A DNA stretch of 64,000 bases from Anaerobaca lacustris (GCF_030012215.1 NZ_JASCXX010000009.1:1-64000), one strand, 5' to 3'; positions 7,591-14,471 are shown, counted from the stretch's first letter. Made by a program: numbers and translations. The notes: generated from the sequence alone by a model not told the origin.

Positions 7591-8180
7591 CCACCGGCCA
7601 AGCGTATCACATCCTGGGCCTCAGACCGGGCGCCGGCCGAATGGAAATCGAGCGGGCGTATATCGCCGCACTGGGGCGGCTGCAGCGGCAGTTGGTGCCC
7701 GGCACGCCATTGGCCGTTCGCCGGAAGGCGCAGGAGAAGATCACCGAACTGACGTGTGCGTACCAGCTTCTTAAGAGCGTCGCTGCCCCGACAGTCCAAC
7801 CGACGCCGCCGGTGTCCGTGCCCTCGGGCCCCACACCTTCACGCCCAGCCCACTCATGGGTCCTGCCGGCCGGTTTTGCTGTGGCCGCCCTCGTGCTCGT
7901 TGCCGTGGTGTTCGGCATGCGGTCTTCACCTGCCCCGCAAGAACCGAAGACGGCACGGCTTCGCGTCCTGTCGGTGCCCTGGTCCTATGTGACCGTGGAC
8001 GGCCAATCTCTGGGGCCCAGCGGTCAAGTCGAGGCGTTCATACTGACGCCGGGAGATCGCACAGTCGTGTTGCGCCAGGGCGAGCGAATCCTGTCACAAA
8101 CTGTTCATCTGGCAGAAGGCTCTGAGACCATCGTCAAGGCACAACTTGAGAAAGGGTACATCGATGTGGCACAAAAGTGA
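7587..8180 (+). CDS. membrane J-like protein with PEGA domain
   Basis: A 197-residue protein. Residues 1-64 resemble a J domain: QAYHILGLRPGAGRMEIERA for helices I-II and TELTCAYQLLKS for helix III. The HPD tripeptide between them, needed to stimulate Hsp70 ATP hydrolysis in canonical J proteins, is missing (the loop reads RQLVPGTPL). A Pro-rich linker (70-89), one membrane helix (91-110) and a PEGA-type beta repeat (124-168, VPWSYVTVDGQ) follow. The predicted topology has the J-like part in the cytoplasm and PEGA outside. With an Hsp70 and a GrpE-like gene in the same operon, it probably tethers or modulates that chaperone at the membrane. Confidence 0.65.
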   Translation: MTTGQAYHILGLRPGAGRMEIERAYIAALGRLQRQLVPGTPLAVRRKAQEKITELTCAYQLLKSVAAPTVQPTPPVSVPSGPTPSRPAHSWVLPAGFAVAALVLVAVVFGMRSSPAPQEPKTARLRVLSVPWSYVTVDGQSLGPSGQVEAFILTPGDRTVVLRQGERILSQTVHLAEGSETIVKAQLEKGYIDVAQK

Positions 8181-8820
8181 ATTCGATCACCACAGCGGCG
8201 TGGCAAATCGCAGTGCGAAGTCGCACTGGACGCAACGGCCTCGACGGCTGCTGTGTGGCCTCGTCGCTGTCGCAGCCTTGCCGTTCGCCGCAGGCTGCTC
8301 GCCGGAGTTATACGCTCTAAGTGCAATCGTCGTCCCGCTGGCGTACAGGCATATGAATCAAGGCGGGCCAGGAAGCAGACCCAATGCGGTGCAGATGCGT
8401 ACCGATCGGCCTCGCATCCACACACAGCCGGTTCATACAGGCATCCTGCATGCCGCACATGACACCCGACAGCCCCAAACTTCAAGCTCGTCGGCCCATC
8501 AAGAAAGGTCGCAGGGCCCACAGCCAACAACACCATCACTCGTCACACAGGGCGCTCTGGCCTACAGGGAGATGCGCTGGGAGGACGCGAAACGATTCCT
8601 CACCGAAGCGATCGTCGAAGGAACGTGTACAGACTCTGAATTGAGCACCGCACATGCCCTTCTGGGGGCCATTGAGTACCAGCAGGGCAATGCCCGGGCC
8701 GCCAGGACGCACTTCGTGGCGGCGTATCGATACGACAGGCAGATGCAGTTGTCACCAGATGTGTTTCCGCCGCACCTGGTGGACTTCTACAGAACGGTCA
8801 ACGGTGTCAAAGGTCCGTAG
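8164..8820 (+). CDS. lipoprotein with TPR-like repeats
   Basis: A 218-residue protein. ATG 8164 has GAAAGGG about 8 bases upstream and overlaps the end of the previous gene; TTG 8146 is a weaker alternative. A basic n-region and hydrophobic core lead to a lipobox FAAGC with Cys45 as the lipidation site. The middle is polar and low in complexity. Residues 130-210 contain helix pairs typical of tetratricopeptide repeats (ALAYREMRWEDAKRFLTEA, AHALLGAIEYQQGNARAART). It should sit in a membrane facing the periplasm, where it could bind the PEGA protein encoded just upstream. The partner is inferred. Confidence 0.7.
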   Translation: MWHKSEFDHHSGVANRSAKSHWTQRPRRLLCGLVAVAALPFAAGCSPELYALSAIVVPLAYRHMNQGGPGSRPNAVQMRTDRPRIHTQPVHTGILHAAHDTRQPQTSSSSAHQERSQGPQPTTPSLVTQGALAYREMRWEDAKRFLTEAIVEGTCTDSELSTAHALLGAIEYQQGNARAARTHFVAAYRYDRQMQLSPDVFPPHLVDFYRTVNGVKGP

Positions 8821-8833
8821 ACGAGGCTCTCCG

Positions 8834-9994
8834 ATGCATACCGCCAACGACAACGTTGCAGATGAAACAATCGAGACGGTGATCTGCATGCATCTCGACA
8901 TCCTGGGGCATGCGAATCACGGCGTCACGGAACTGCGCATCTTCGATCCGTTTGCCCAGGTGGCCTACGCCGATCGCGCAGACGCCGTTATCGGCCTGTG
9001 CCGCCAGATGGATGGCAAAGCCTCCGGCATCTACGTCGGGGTCCAGCCGCGTCCGGTCCATCTGTTCGATCTGGCGCCCAACCACTGGGTCCCGGCGCGT
9101 GGCGGCGCCGGCGGCAACTGCAGCCGCGATGAGGACGTCGAGTACATCACGGCCGCATTCTTCGATATCGATGTGACATCGCCGACGCGGCAAGAAGGCC
9201 ACCCCGCGTCCGATGACGAACTCGCAGCAACCCTTCGCGTCGCCCAACAGATGGCCGGACAAGACGGTCTGGCCGGACATTCGACCGTCTGTTGCAGCGG
9301 CAACGGCCACTATGTCCTGGCCCCGATCGCTGCCGTGCCCGTAGACGGCCCCGATGTCGCGCAAAAGTTCACCAGCCTGTGCCGGCAACTGGCCGCCGGC
9401 ATAGCAGGTCCACTGTCCGGCGTGCGAATCGACGCCGTCTACAACCCGAGCCGCGTGATGCGTGTGATAGGGACTGTGAACCGCAAGGGCAAGCCTCTGC
9501 CCAATCGGCCACATCGACGGGCTTGCTTCGTCACCGAGCCGGCGCAGGACAGGTCCATGACCCTGCACGAGATGGTCCGCAACACTGATGTTGCACAGAT
9601 TACCACAACCCCACGAGAGTTGCCGACAGGCCTGCGATGCAACCTGAGCAAGATCGAGGAGTGCGAATTCATCCAATGGTGTCGTCGCCGCCCCCAAGAG
9701 GTCAGCGAGCCGGCGTGGTTCGCCCTGATCAGCAACCTTGCATACCTTCAAGGCGGCATCGACCTCATACACGAGATCTCCGCACGGGACACCAACCGTT
9801 ACGACTACGCCGACACCGAACGCGTGATCGAACGCATGCTTCGCGAGGGCTATAAGCCCGTCCGGTGCGCGACGATCATGGGCCCCGACATGGTTCGGCC
9901 CGGACGAGGGGTCTTTCGGTGTTCTCAGGCAGCCCGGTGCCCGGTCAGGACACCGATGTATCTGGCTGCAAGCCATACGGTCTATACGAGATAG
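8834..9994 (+). CDS. archaeo-eukaryotic-type (AEP) primase
   Basis: A 386-residue protein with the three AEP motifs in order: AAFFDIDV with Asp111 and Asp113 (hDhD), SGNGHYVL at 155-162 (the s-x-H-like motif, GNGH form), and VRIDAVYNPSR with Asp200, followed by RVIGTVNRKGK. These are typical of primases or primase-polymerases of plasmids and phages. The C-terminal part has several cysteines (RCATIM, FRCSQAARCPV) that may form a zinc-binding unit. It should make primers for replication of the element. No helicase domain is fused. The gene lies 13 bases after the lipoprotein gene. Confidence 0.8.
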   Translation: MHTANDNVADETIETVICMHLDILGHANHGVTELRIFDPFAQVAYADRADAVIGLCRQMDGKASGIYVGVQPRPVHLFDLAPNHWVPARGGAGGNCSRDEDVEYITAAFFDIDVTSPTRQEGHPASDDELAATLRVAQQMAGQDGLAGHSTVCCSGNGHYVLAPIAAVPVDGPDVAQKFTSLCRQLAAGIAGPLSGVRIDAVYNPSRVMRVIGTVNRKGKPLPNRPHRRACFVTEPAQDRSMTLHEMVRNTDVAQITTTPRELPTGLRCNLSKIEECEFIQWCRRRPQEVSEPAWFALISNLAYLQGGIDLIHEISARDTNRYDYADTERVIERMLREGYKPVRCATIMGPDMVRPGRGVFRCSQAARCPVRTPMYLAASHTVYTR

Positions 9995-10006
9995 GAGGTA
10001 CATACC

Positions 10007-10336
10007 ATGCAAGACGAAATGCGAAACAAACCGGATAAGGCCTTCCGATGCGGGGCCGTCCAGGCGGCCATCTGGGCCAACCGACGCGTGGTCGACAATA
10101 CCATCGTCGAGGTCTATTCGATCAGGATCGACAAGTCCTACAAGGCCGGCGAGGAATGGAAGCGAACGACGTCGTTTGTCGCCGAGGACCTTCCCAAGGT
10201 CTCCGTCGTGGCCATGGCCTGCTACGAGCACTTGCGCCTGCGCTCCTCGGAAGATGGGCCCAGTCCCCCCGAGACTCTGTTCGAGACAGGACGTGTGCAC
10301 CCCAACGAGAAACCCAACAAACATGAGGAGATGTAG
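10007..10336 (+). CDS. small protein of unknown function, possible ssDNA binder
   Basis: A 109-residue protein with an excellent AGGAGG 9 bases upstream. The core (residues 13-80: FRCGAVQAAIWANRR, SYKAGEEW, SFVAEDLPKV) has alternating hydrophobic and basic/aromatic strands and then a helix. I recall similar small proteins from uncultured bacterial genomes but cannot name a family. The strand-rich basic core just after the primase gene would suit a replication accessory or single-stranded DNA-binding protein; this is inference only. Confidence 0.6.
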   Translation: MQDEMRNKPDKAFRCGAVQAAIWANRRVVDNTIVEVYSIRIDKSYKAGEEWKRTTSFVAEDLPKVSVVAMACYEHLRLRSSEDGPSPPETLFETGRVHPNEKPNKHEEM

Positions 10337-10339
10337 AAG

Positions 10340-10879
10340 ATGAACGCGATTGACTCTTCCAACTTGGCGCCGATGGTTGTGCTGTGCGCTGTGCCCATCT
10401 TTGTGATCCTCTTTGCGATCATCCTGAGGACGCTGCGGCAGATGCCCTTCTTCGATGGCAGCAACCCCGTCCCAATCGCTGTGTGCGTCACGCTGCTGTG
10501 CATCCTCGGTCTGCACCAGCTCGTCGTTCAGCCCGCCGGCACAGAGACAGCCCCGGCCGATGATGCGCGCCGGTCGCTGGACTTCTTGCTCTTGCCCTAC
10601 ACGGCGATGGCGCTGGCGATGCTCCTGGCGTTGTGCCTGTTGCTGCTGGACAAGGTGGTGAAATCTCGAGGGTATGCAAGACTTCGAACCGAGATCGTCA
10701 AGCGTAGAGAACGTCGGGGCGCACTGAGAGATTCGTCAAAGCGAGCGCCGCAGGATTGCATATCGCCCAGACCCTCGTGGTCCCACGACGAGGACCGAAG
10801 CGGCCCGGTCAAGCATTCAAAGCGTGCAAAGGAACTTGGAACGGACCTGCAGAAGATGGAGATTCGAAAATGGAAATGA
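10340..10879 (+). CDS. three-helix membrane protein, copy A
   Basis: A 179-residue protein with hydrophobic segments at about 10-30, 45-62 and 84-104, then a long basic cytoplasmic tail (108-179). Its layout (two helices, a polar extracytoplasmic loop, a third helix, a charged tail) is the same as in the next gene, and the helix-2/loop region is loosely similar, so the pair may be old duplicates. Its last 10 bases overlap the next gene. No family is recognised. Confidence 0.6.
   Translation: MNAIDSSNLAPMVVLCAVPIFVILFAIILRTLRQMPFFDGSNPVPIAVCVTLLCILGLHQLVVQPAGTETAPADDARRSLDFLLLPYTAMALAMLLALCLLLLDKVVKSRGYARLRTEIVKRRERRGALRDSSKRAPQDCISPRPSWSHDEDRSGPVKHSKRAKELGTDLQKMEIRKWK
10837..10854 (+). repeat. 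18-base direct repeat, copy 2
   Basis: Exact copy of 7155-7172, placed so that the following GATGGAG serves as the Shine-Dalgarno of the gene at 10870. In one frame it encodes WNGPAE, the same residues that end the vWA protein. This suggests a duplicated gene-end plus initiation segment. Confidence 0.7.
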
Positions 10880-11448
10880 TGCCGAGCACCCCACACGTAT
10901 TGCTGGCCATGTCAATGGCCGCGGCCCTGACCGTCGTGTTTGTGGCCACCTTGAAGATCCTGGCGCGTTCGTTTCATCGCGCCACAGCGGTCGTCTTGGC
11001 CCTGGGAGTGACGATCCTGGCCGTGGTCGGAACCGCCCAGATCATCTTTGCAGGGCCACAAGCCGACGAGTCCATACCGTCCTCGGTCGTCAGCGGCAAC
11101 GCGTTGATGCTCTGGCCCTTCCTGGCCTGGGCGATCGCGGCGCTCCTCGCCCAACTGCTGGCCGCCGCCGGCGCGACCGCACCACCGGAAGAACCAGAGC
11201 AAACCAGCCAGGGCGCTTTTGATTGCGCCGCAGACGTGCAACCCGATGCAAAGCCACAGGAGAATGCGACCAAAGAGGCCAAGCCGCGCGGACGGCCCAG
11301 GAAGGCGTCGCCCAACCTCTTTTCGCAGGGACGAACGGATGACTCCAAGAAGAAGACGAGTTTGCCCAAACCGTCACAGCCGGCCAGCCCGGAGCCGGTC
11401 GCAACGTACAGTGCCGACGGCGCGGCAGAGCCGACGAAACAGTCCTGA
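10870..11448 (+). CDS. three-helix membrane protein with AT-hook-like tail, copy B
   Basis: A 192-residue protein; ATG 10870 is preceded by GGAG. Hydrophobic segments lie at about 8-28, 38-58 and 76-98. The tail (100-192) is charged and low in complexity, and contains KPRGRPRKASP, an AT-hook-like Gly-Arg-Pro core that binds the minor groove of AT-rich DNA in other proteins. A membrane protein with a DNA-contacting tail could anchor the element's DNA, but no such role is shown. It overlaps the preceding, similarly built gene and ends 6 bases before the HTH gene. Confidence 0.6.
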   Translation: MEMMPSTPHVLLAMSMAAALTVVFVATLKILARSFHRATAVVLALGVTILAVVGTAQIIFAGPQADESIPSSVVSGNALMLWPFLAWAIAALLAQLLAAAGATAPPEEPEQTSQGAFDCAADVQPDAKPQENATKEAKPRGRPRKASPNLFSQGRTDDSKKKTSLPKPSQPASPEPVATYSADGAAEPTKQS

Positions 11449-11454
11449 TGCAGA

Positions 11455-11715
11455 ATGTCCAAACGAAAGAACAACCCGATCCGACGACAAAGCCCGAAAG
11501 ACGGCTCGGATGCATGCGCGGCGCCGGAATCGTTCAGAGCCGTGAGCCTCAAGGCCATCGCCGAGCTTCTGGACACGACACGATCGTCGGCGCGTCGTTG
11601 GCTCAAAGAGGCCGGCATCCGGCCTATCTCGCTTGGGCGCGGCGCCAAGGGCGCGATCCGCTACCGCTGGGCCGAGGTGGAAGCCTGGCTCAAATCTCGA
11701 CAATACGTTGAGTAG
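11455..11715 (+). CDS. excisionase-like helix-turn-helix protein
   Basis: An 86-residue basic protein. Residues 30-82 form a winged helix-turn-helix of the MerR/excisionase type (VSLKAIAELLDTTRSSARRW, then the wing and RYRWAEVEAWLKSR). Such proteins bend DNA at attachment sites or regulate the integrase. It is the last gene of the operon and lies convergent to the integrase across a terminator, which fits a recombination directionality factor. A simple transcriptional regulator is the alternative. Confidence 0.7.
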   Translation: MSKRKNNPIRRQSPKDGSDACAAPESFRAVSLKAIAELLDTTRSSARRWLKEAGIRPISLGRGAKGAIRYRWAEVEAWLKSRQYVE

Positions 11716-11722
11716 GACCTGT

Positions 11723-11753
11723 CCCTGCAGCTCAGCTGCCTACCCCGCGGTCA
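11723..11753 (-). repeat. partial tRNA-fMet-like sequence / possible attachment-site remnant
   Basis: Bases 11740-11753 are identical to 13334-13347, the 5' end of the initiator tRNA gene plus four flanking bases, in the same orientation. Read on the minus strand, the next bases (GCAG, CTG, AGCT) also match the D-arm of that tRNA if three short gaps are allowed. It may be a decayed tRNA fragment left by integration. A 14-base match alone is not rare in 64 kb, so the claim rests on the extended match and on its place beside the integrase. Confidence 0.4.
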
Positions 11754-11774
11754 TGACTGACAGACGACAGGTTG

Positions 11775-11806
11775 GAGCCCCCGGCTATCCGGGGGCTCTC
11801 TTCTTT
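11775..11806 (+). terminator. intrinsic terminator of the accessory operon
   Basis: A perfect 10-base stem (GAGCCCCCGG / CCGGGGGCTC) with a CTAT loop is followed by TCTTCTTT. It lies 60 bases after the HTH gene and before the convergent integrase. Confidence 0.85.
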
Positions 11807-11855
11807 GCATCCACTTCTACGGCAACCTCATGAACGACTCTGTATGGATCGGCCA

Positions 11856-13130
11856 CTACGATGCCGCCTCGTCCCCCGCCGTTCGGATGAGCCGCAACTT
11901 CGGTCCGACCGGCACCGGTTCCTTTTGATCGAGCTTCTCGAGTATCTGCTTCAGGATGACTTCGGTCTTGTCCGCCGTTGGAGACCTGCCGGGACTGAAC
12001 TCCACCACGTCGTGCATCTTCTCGGGCATGAGGGCGGCGTAATGTCGGCGGCAGATCTCCGGCGAATTGCCCATGAGCTCGGCGATCTTGTACAGCGATT
12101 CGCCCTTCTGGGCCAGGTGACTACCGAAGGTGTGCCGAAAGTCCAGGCACGACCAGCTCAGGCCGTGCGACCTGTTGATCTCCCGCAAACCCTGCGAGAA
12201 GTTGTCAGCGTCCCACCGCCGTCCCCGAGTAGAAGGAAAGAACCACGGCTCGGTGCGCTGCGGCAAGTAGGCCGCAAGAATCTCATGCAGCGCCCCGCTG
12301 ATCGGCACGACACGATTGCGTTTGGTCTTGGGCTGCCAGTGTTTTCCGTTGATGAGCTTGGCGCGAACGTAGATCAGCCGCTTGTCCAGATCGACGTCGT
12401 CGACAGTCAGCCACAGCCCTTCCTCCCGGCGAAGACCGGCGTAGATGAACGTCGCTACCATGGCTTTTAGGGTGGGCGAGTCGCGGAGGAAGACCAGTTG
12501 TTCGCAGATCTGCTCTTGCGTGAGCCAAGTGATAAGTGGAGCACTTTCCTGTGCTCTCCTCACACCCTCCACGGGATTGCGGTACCGGTGATCCGGACAA
12601 ACATACCCATGGTGTTCGATCGCATAGCTGAACATCCGGTGAAGAACCTCACGAATCCGATTCGCCGTCTTGGGAGCTATGTGGTCCTCAATGACGCGTT
12701 CACAGATGTACCCGCTAATGGTCTCTGGGGAAAGCTCCTCCAGGTGCCGTGCAGGTACAGCTCGGTCATATGCTCTTGGGGTCGACTGGGATACGGATGC
12801 TCCACCATCTCGGAACCTATGGTTCACTTTACTGCCCGGCTGCAAGGCAGGACAACGAGGTCCGAGGAACATGCGCAGATATGAGATATCGTTCTTGGCG
12901 CTCTTACGAGTCCGAGTCCGCCACAGAAACTCACAGAACGACTGCACAAAGTCGTCAACCGGCGTATTGGACGGCTTCCTCAGTTGACCGGTAACTTCAA
13001 GTGCTTCCAGGCGTTTCTTTTTTTCGAGTGCCACCCGTTCATGGGGGGTTCGCAGGGATCTCGAAACGGACTTCCCGCCGATCAAGTAATGAACCCACCA
13101 GATGCGTCCGCGTTTGTAGATGCTAGCCAT
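11856..13130 (-). CDS. tyrosine recombinase (phage-type integrase)
   Basis: A 424-residue integrase. ATG 13130 has AAAGGAG about 7 bases before it, better than the longer in-frame start at 13157. After an N-terminal arm-binding/SAM-like half, the catalytic domain has the first Arg in YAGLRREEGLWL, a Lys in the beta hairpin, box II as LDFRHTFGSHL and the nucleophile in RRHYAAL. The two histidine positions of box II/III read Leu and Asn (LDFR, MGNS) instead of His and His/Trp. I associate this variant with many planctomycete integrases and do not read it as decay. It lies 140 bases from the 3' end of tRNA-fMet, its likely target. Confidence 0.9.
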   Translation of the reverse strand: MASIYKRGRIWWVHYLIGGKSVSRSLRTPHERVALEKKKRLEALEVTGQLRKPSNTPVDDFVQSFCEFLWRTRTRKSAKNDISYLRMFLGPRCPALQPGSKVNHRFRDGGASVSQSTPRAYDRAVPARHLEELSPETISGYICERVIEDHIAPKTANRIREVLHRMFSYAIEHHGYVCPDHRYRNPVEGVRRAQESAPLITWLTQEQICEQLVFLRDSPTLKAMVATFIYAGLRREEGLWLTVDDVDLDKRLIYVRAKLINGKHWQPKTKRNRVVPISGALHEILAAYLPQRTEPWFFPSTRGRRWDADNFSQGLREINRSHGLSWSCLDFRHTFGSHLAQKGESLYKIAELMGNSPEICRRHYAALMPEKMHDVVEFSPGRSPTADKTEVILKQILEKLDQKEPVPVGPKLRLIRTAGDEAAS

Positions 13131-13221
13131 GGCAAGGCTCCTTTCGACCGTCGCCACAGCCCATTCCCGGGGTCACCCTGAAGCAGGAATTGCTACATTC
13201 CTGCTACAGTCCCCATTGCGC

Positions 13222-13253
13222 AAAAAAATAGGACAGGCCTAAATGCCTGTCCT
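13222..13253 (-). terminator. intrinsic terminator downstream of tRNA-fMet
   Basis: On the minus strand a perfect 9-base stem (AGGACAGGC / GCCTGTCCT) with a 6-base loop is followed by A and seven T. It ends the transcript of tRNA-fMet and possibly of the genes upstream, and isolates them from the integrase gene. Confidence 0.85.
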
Positions 13254-13269
13254 TGTGCGACTTACGCAA

Positions 13270-13343
13270 TAGCGGGGGGAGGATTCGAACCTCCGACCTC
13301 CGGGTTATGGGCCCGACGAGCTACCAGACTGCTCTACCCCGCG
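13270..13343 (-). tRNA. initiator tRNA-fMet (CAT)
   Basis: The cloverleaf reads from 13343 leftward: acceptor CGCGGGG, D-arm with GGTAGCTCG, anticodon loop CCCATAA with anticodon CAT on a stem ending in three G-C pairs, and T-arm GGAGG-TTCGAAT-CCTCC. The unpaired first position (C1 against T72) and the GGG/CCC anticodon stem identify it as the initiator and not an elongator tRNA-Met. CCA is not encoded. It follows the alpha-operon/HIT genes on the same strand and borders the integrase. Confidence 0.95.
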
Positions 13344-13347
13344 GTCA
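13334..13347. repeat. 14-base match to 11740-11753 (possible att core)
   Basis: CTACCCCGCGGTCA covers the first ten bases of the tRNA-fMet gene and four bases outside it, and occurs again at 11740-11753 in the same orientation with the integrase between the copies. Confidence 0.35.
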
Positions 13348-13470
13348 ATATCAACGAAATACGCTCGGAACCGTCAACTGTTCAGACGTCCCACAGCGTT
13401 CTTCAATCGCGAACCACCATATGTCGGGAGATTAACACAAATCGTCCGCGACATCAAGTACAAGATTCGA

Positions 13471-13884
13471 TCACATCAGAGTTTTGCGAATCTTTTCTGC
13501 GATTTCCGAGATGCGGCCCTCCTCGTACTTGTAGGCAGGCCACTGCCGGAAAACGCCATCGCCGGCCTTGCGCGGTATGATGTGAAAATGCAGATGCTCT
13601 ACGACCTGGCCGGCCGCCCTACCGTTGTTGCACAATATGTTGTAGCCGTCCGCATTCATCGCCCTCGCCACCGCCCCGGCGATCCGTCCGAGACACGGCC
13701 CCACCTTCGCCAGGGTCTCAGGTTCGCATTCGTGCGCGTTCGTGCAGTGTGCCTTCGGGATCACCACTGTATGCCCATCGCTGACCGGACCGATGTCGAG
13801 GAACGCCAACACCGCCCCGTCCTCATAGACCTTGACTACCGGAATCTCTCCGGCAACCATCCTGCAGAAAACACATTCATCCAT
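13471..13884 (-). CDS. HIT family nucleotide hydrolase/transferase
   Basis: A 137-residue histidine-triad protein. CVFCRMVAGEIP near the start is a typical zinc-type N-terminus, and the triad HLHFHIIPRK near residue 100 carries the catalytic histidines. Such proteins cleave adenosine 5'-phosphoramidates or dinucleoside polyphosphates in the cytoplasm. Length is normal for bacterial HinT-like proteins. It is the last protein gene of the long leftward ribosomal cluster, 29 bases after rplQ, and is followed by tRNA-fMet. The exact substrate cannot be read from sequence. Confidence 0.93.
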   Translation of the reverse strand: MDECVFCRMVAGEIPVVKVYEDGAVLAFLDIGPVSDGHTVVIPKAHCTNAHECEPETLAKVGPCLGRIAGAVARAMNADGYNILCNNGRAAGQVVEHLHFHIIPRKAGDGVFRQWPAYKYEEGRISEIAEKIRKTLM

Positions 13885-13913
13885 GCGCGCTCGATCGTGT
13901 CGTCGATCCCGTG

Positions 13914-14471
13914 CTATTGTTTCTCTTCGGCGCCCTCAGGCGACTCGGTCGGTTGTGCATCGGTCGGCTCCGGAGCAGCCTTCGCCTCTTTGCTGGGCTT
14001 GGCCGGTGCGGCGGCCTTCTTGGTCTTGCCTCTCTTCGTTGCGGCCTTGCGTTCCTTCTTGATCGGCTCATCCTGTCCCAGGAGCTGGAGCAGCACAAGC
14101 TCCCCGTTGTCGCCCAAGCGCCGCAACGACAGACGGATGATTCTCGTGTAGCCACCCGGCCGTTCGAGGTAGCGCGGTCCAAGCTCGCTGAACAGCTTGC
14201 CGACCACGGTTCCCTTCTTCGTGCTCTTGCCGTCCGCGATTTCGAGAATATCCCGGTTGCCGACCAGGGCGATGGCGCGCCGCCGATGCTCGAGCTTGCC
14301 CTTCTTGGCGAGCGTGATCAGCTTCTCCACAAACGGCTTGACCTCTTTGGCTTTCTCGATCGTGGTCGAGATCGTCTCATGCTCGATCAGCGATTGCGCC
14401 AGATTCCGACGCAACGCCAGACGATGCTCGCTCGTTCTACCTAACCGACGTCCTGCAACTCGATGACGCAT
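13914..14471 (-). CDS. rplQ: 50S ribosomal protein L17
   Basis: A 185-residue L17. The conserved start MRHRVAGRRLGR-x-x-x-HR and the body to about residue 120 (ETISTTIEKAKEVKP) match the family. The last 60 residues are a Lys/Ala-rich then acidic tail that is absent from the 120-130 residue forms. L17 binds 23S rRNA near the exit tunnel. It follows rpoA, the usual end of the alpha operon. Confidence 0.97.
   Translation of the reverse strand: MRHRVAGRRLGRTSEHRLALRRNLAQSLIEHETISTTIEKAKEVKPFVEKLITLAKKGKLEHRRRAIALVGNRDILEIADGKSTKKGTVVGKLFSELGPRYLERPGGYTRIIRLSLRRLGDNGELVLLQLLGQDEPIKKERKAATKRGKTKKAAAPAKPSKEAKAAPEPTDAQPTESPEGAEEKQ

Larger units (their letters stand above)
796..13221 (+). mobile_element. 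putative integrative element (left end not determined)
   Basis: Fourteen main plus-strand genes with coupled starts lead to an excisionase-like HTH gene (11455-11715) and a convergent tyrosine integrase (11856-13130), which lies next to the initiator tRNA gene. The cargo includes an archaeo-eukaryotic-type primase and a HerA/FtsK-type ATPase, both typical of replicating or translocating mobile DNA. No relaxase, portal, capsid or tail gene was recognised. The right limit is placed before the tRNA terminator at 13222. The left end could lie in 1-795 or beyond the window. That it is one element is an inference from the gene set and its compact layout. Confidence 0.6.

Noticed and set aside
8807-10516. 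569-codon minus-strand frame opposite the primase region
   Set aside because: It crosses several plus-strand genes with clear motifs and Shine-Dalgarno sites; its composition is that of an antisense shadow.
796-11715. Classical conjugative element or tailed prophage
   Set aside because: No relaxase, VirB-type channel set, terminase, portal, capsid or tail protein was recognised among the genes.
11856-13130. Integrase read as a pseudogene because two catalytic histidines are replaced
   Set aside because: The frame is full length and Arg, Lys, box-II Arg and Tyr are present. I associate the Leu/Asn variant with a planctomycete integrase group, so decay is not the simplest reading.
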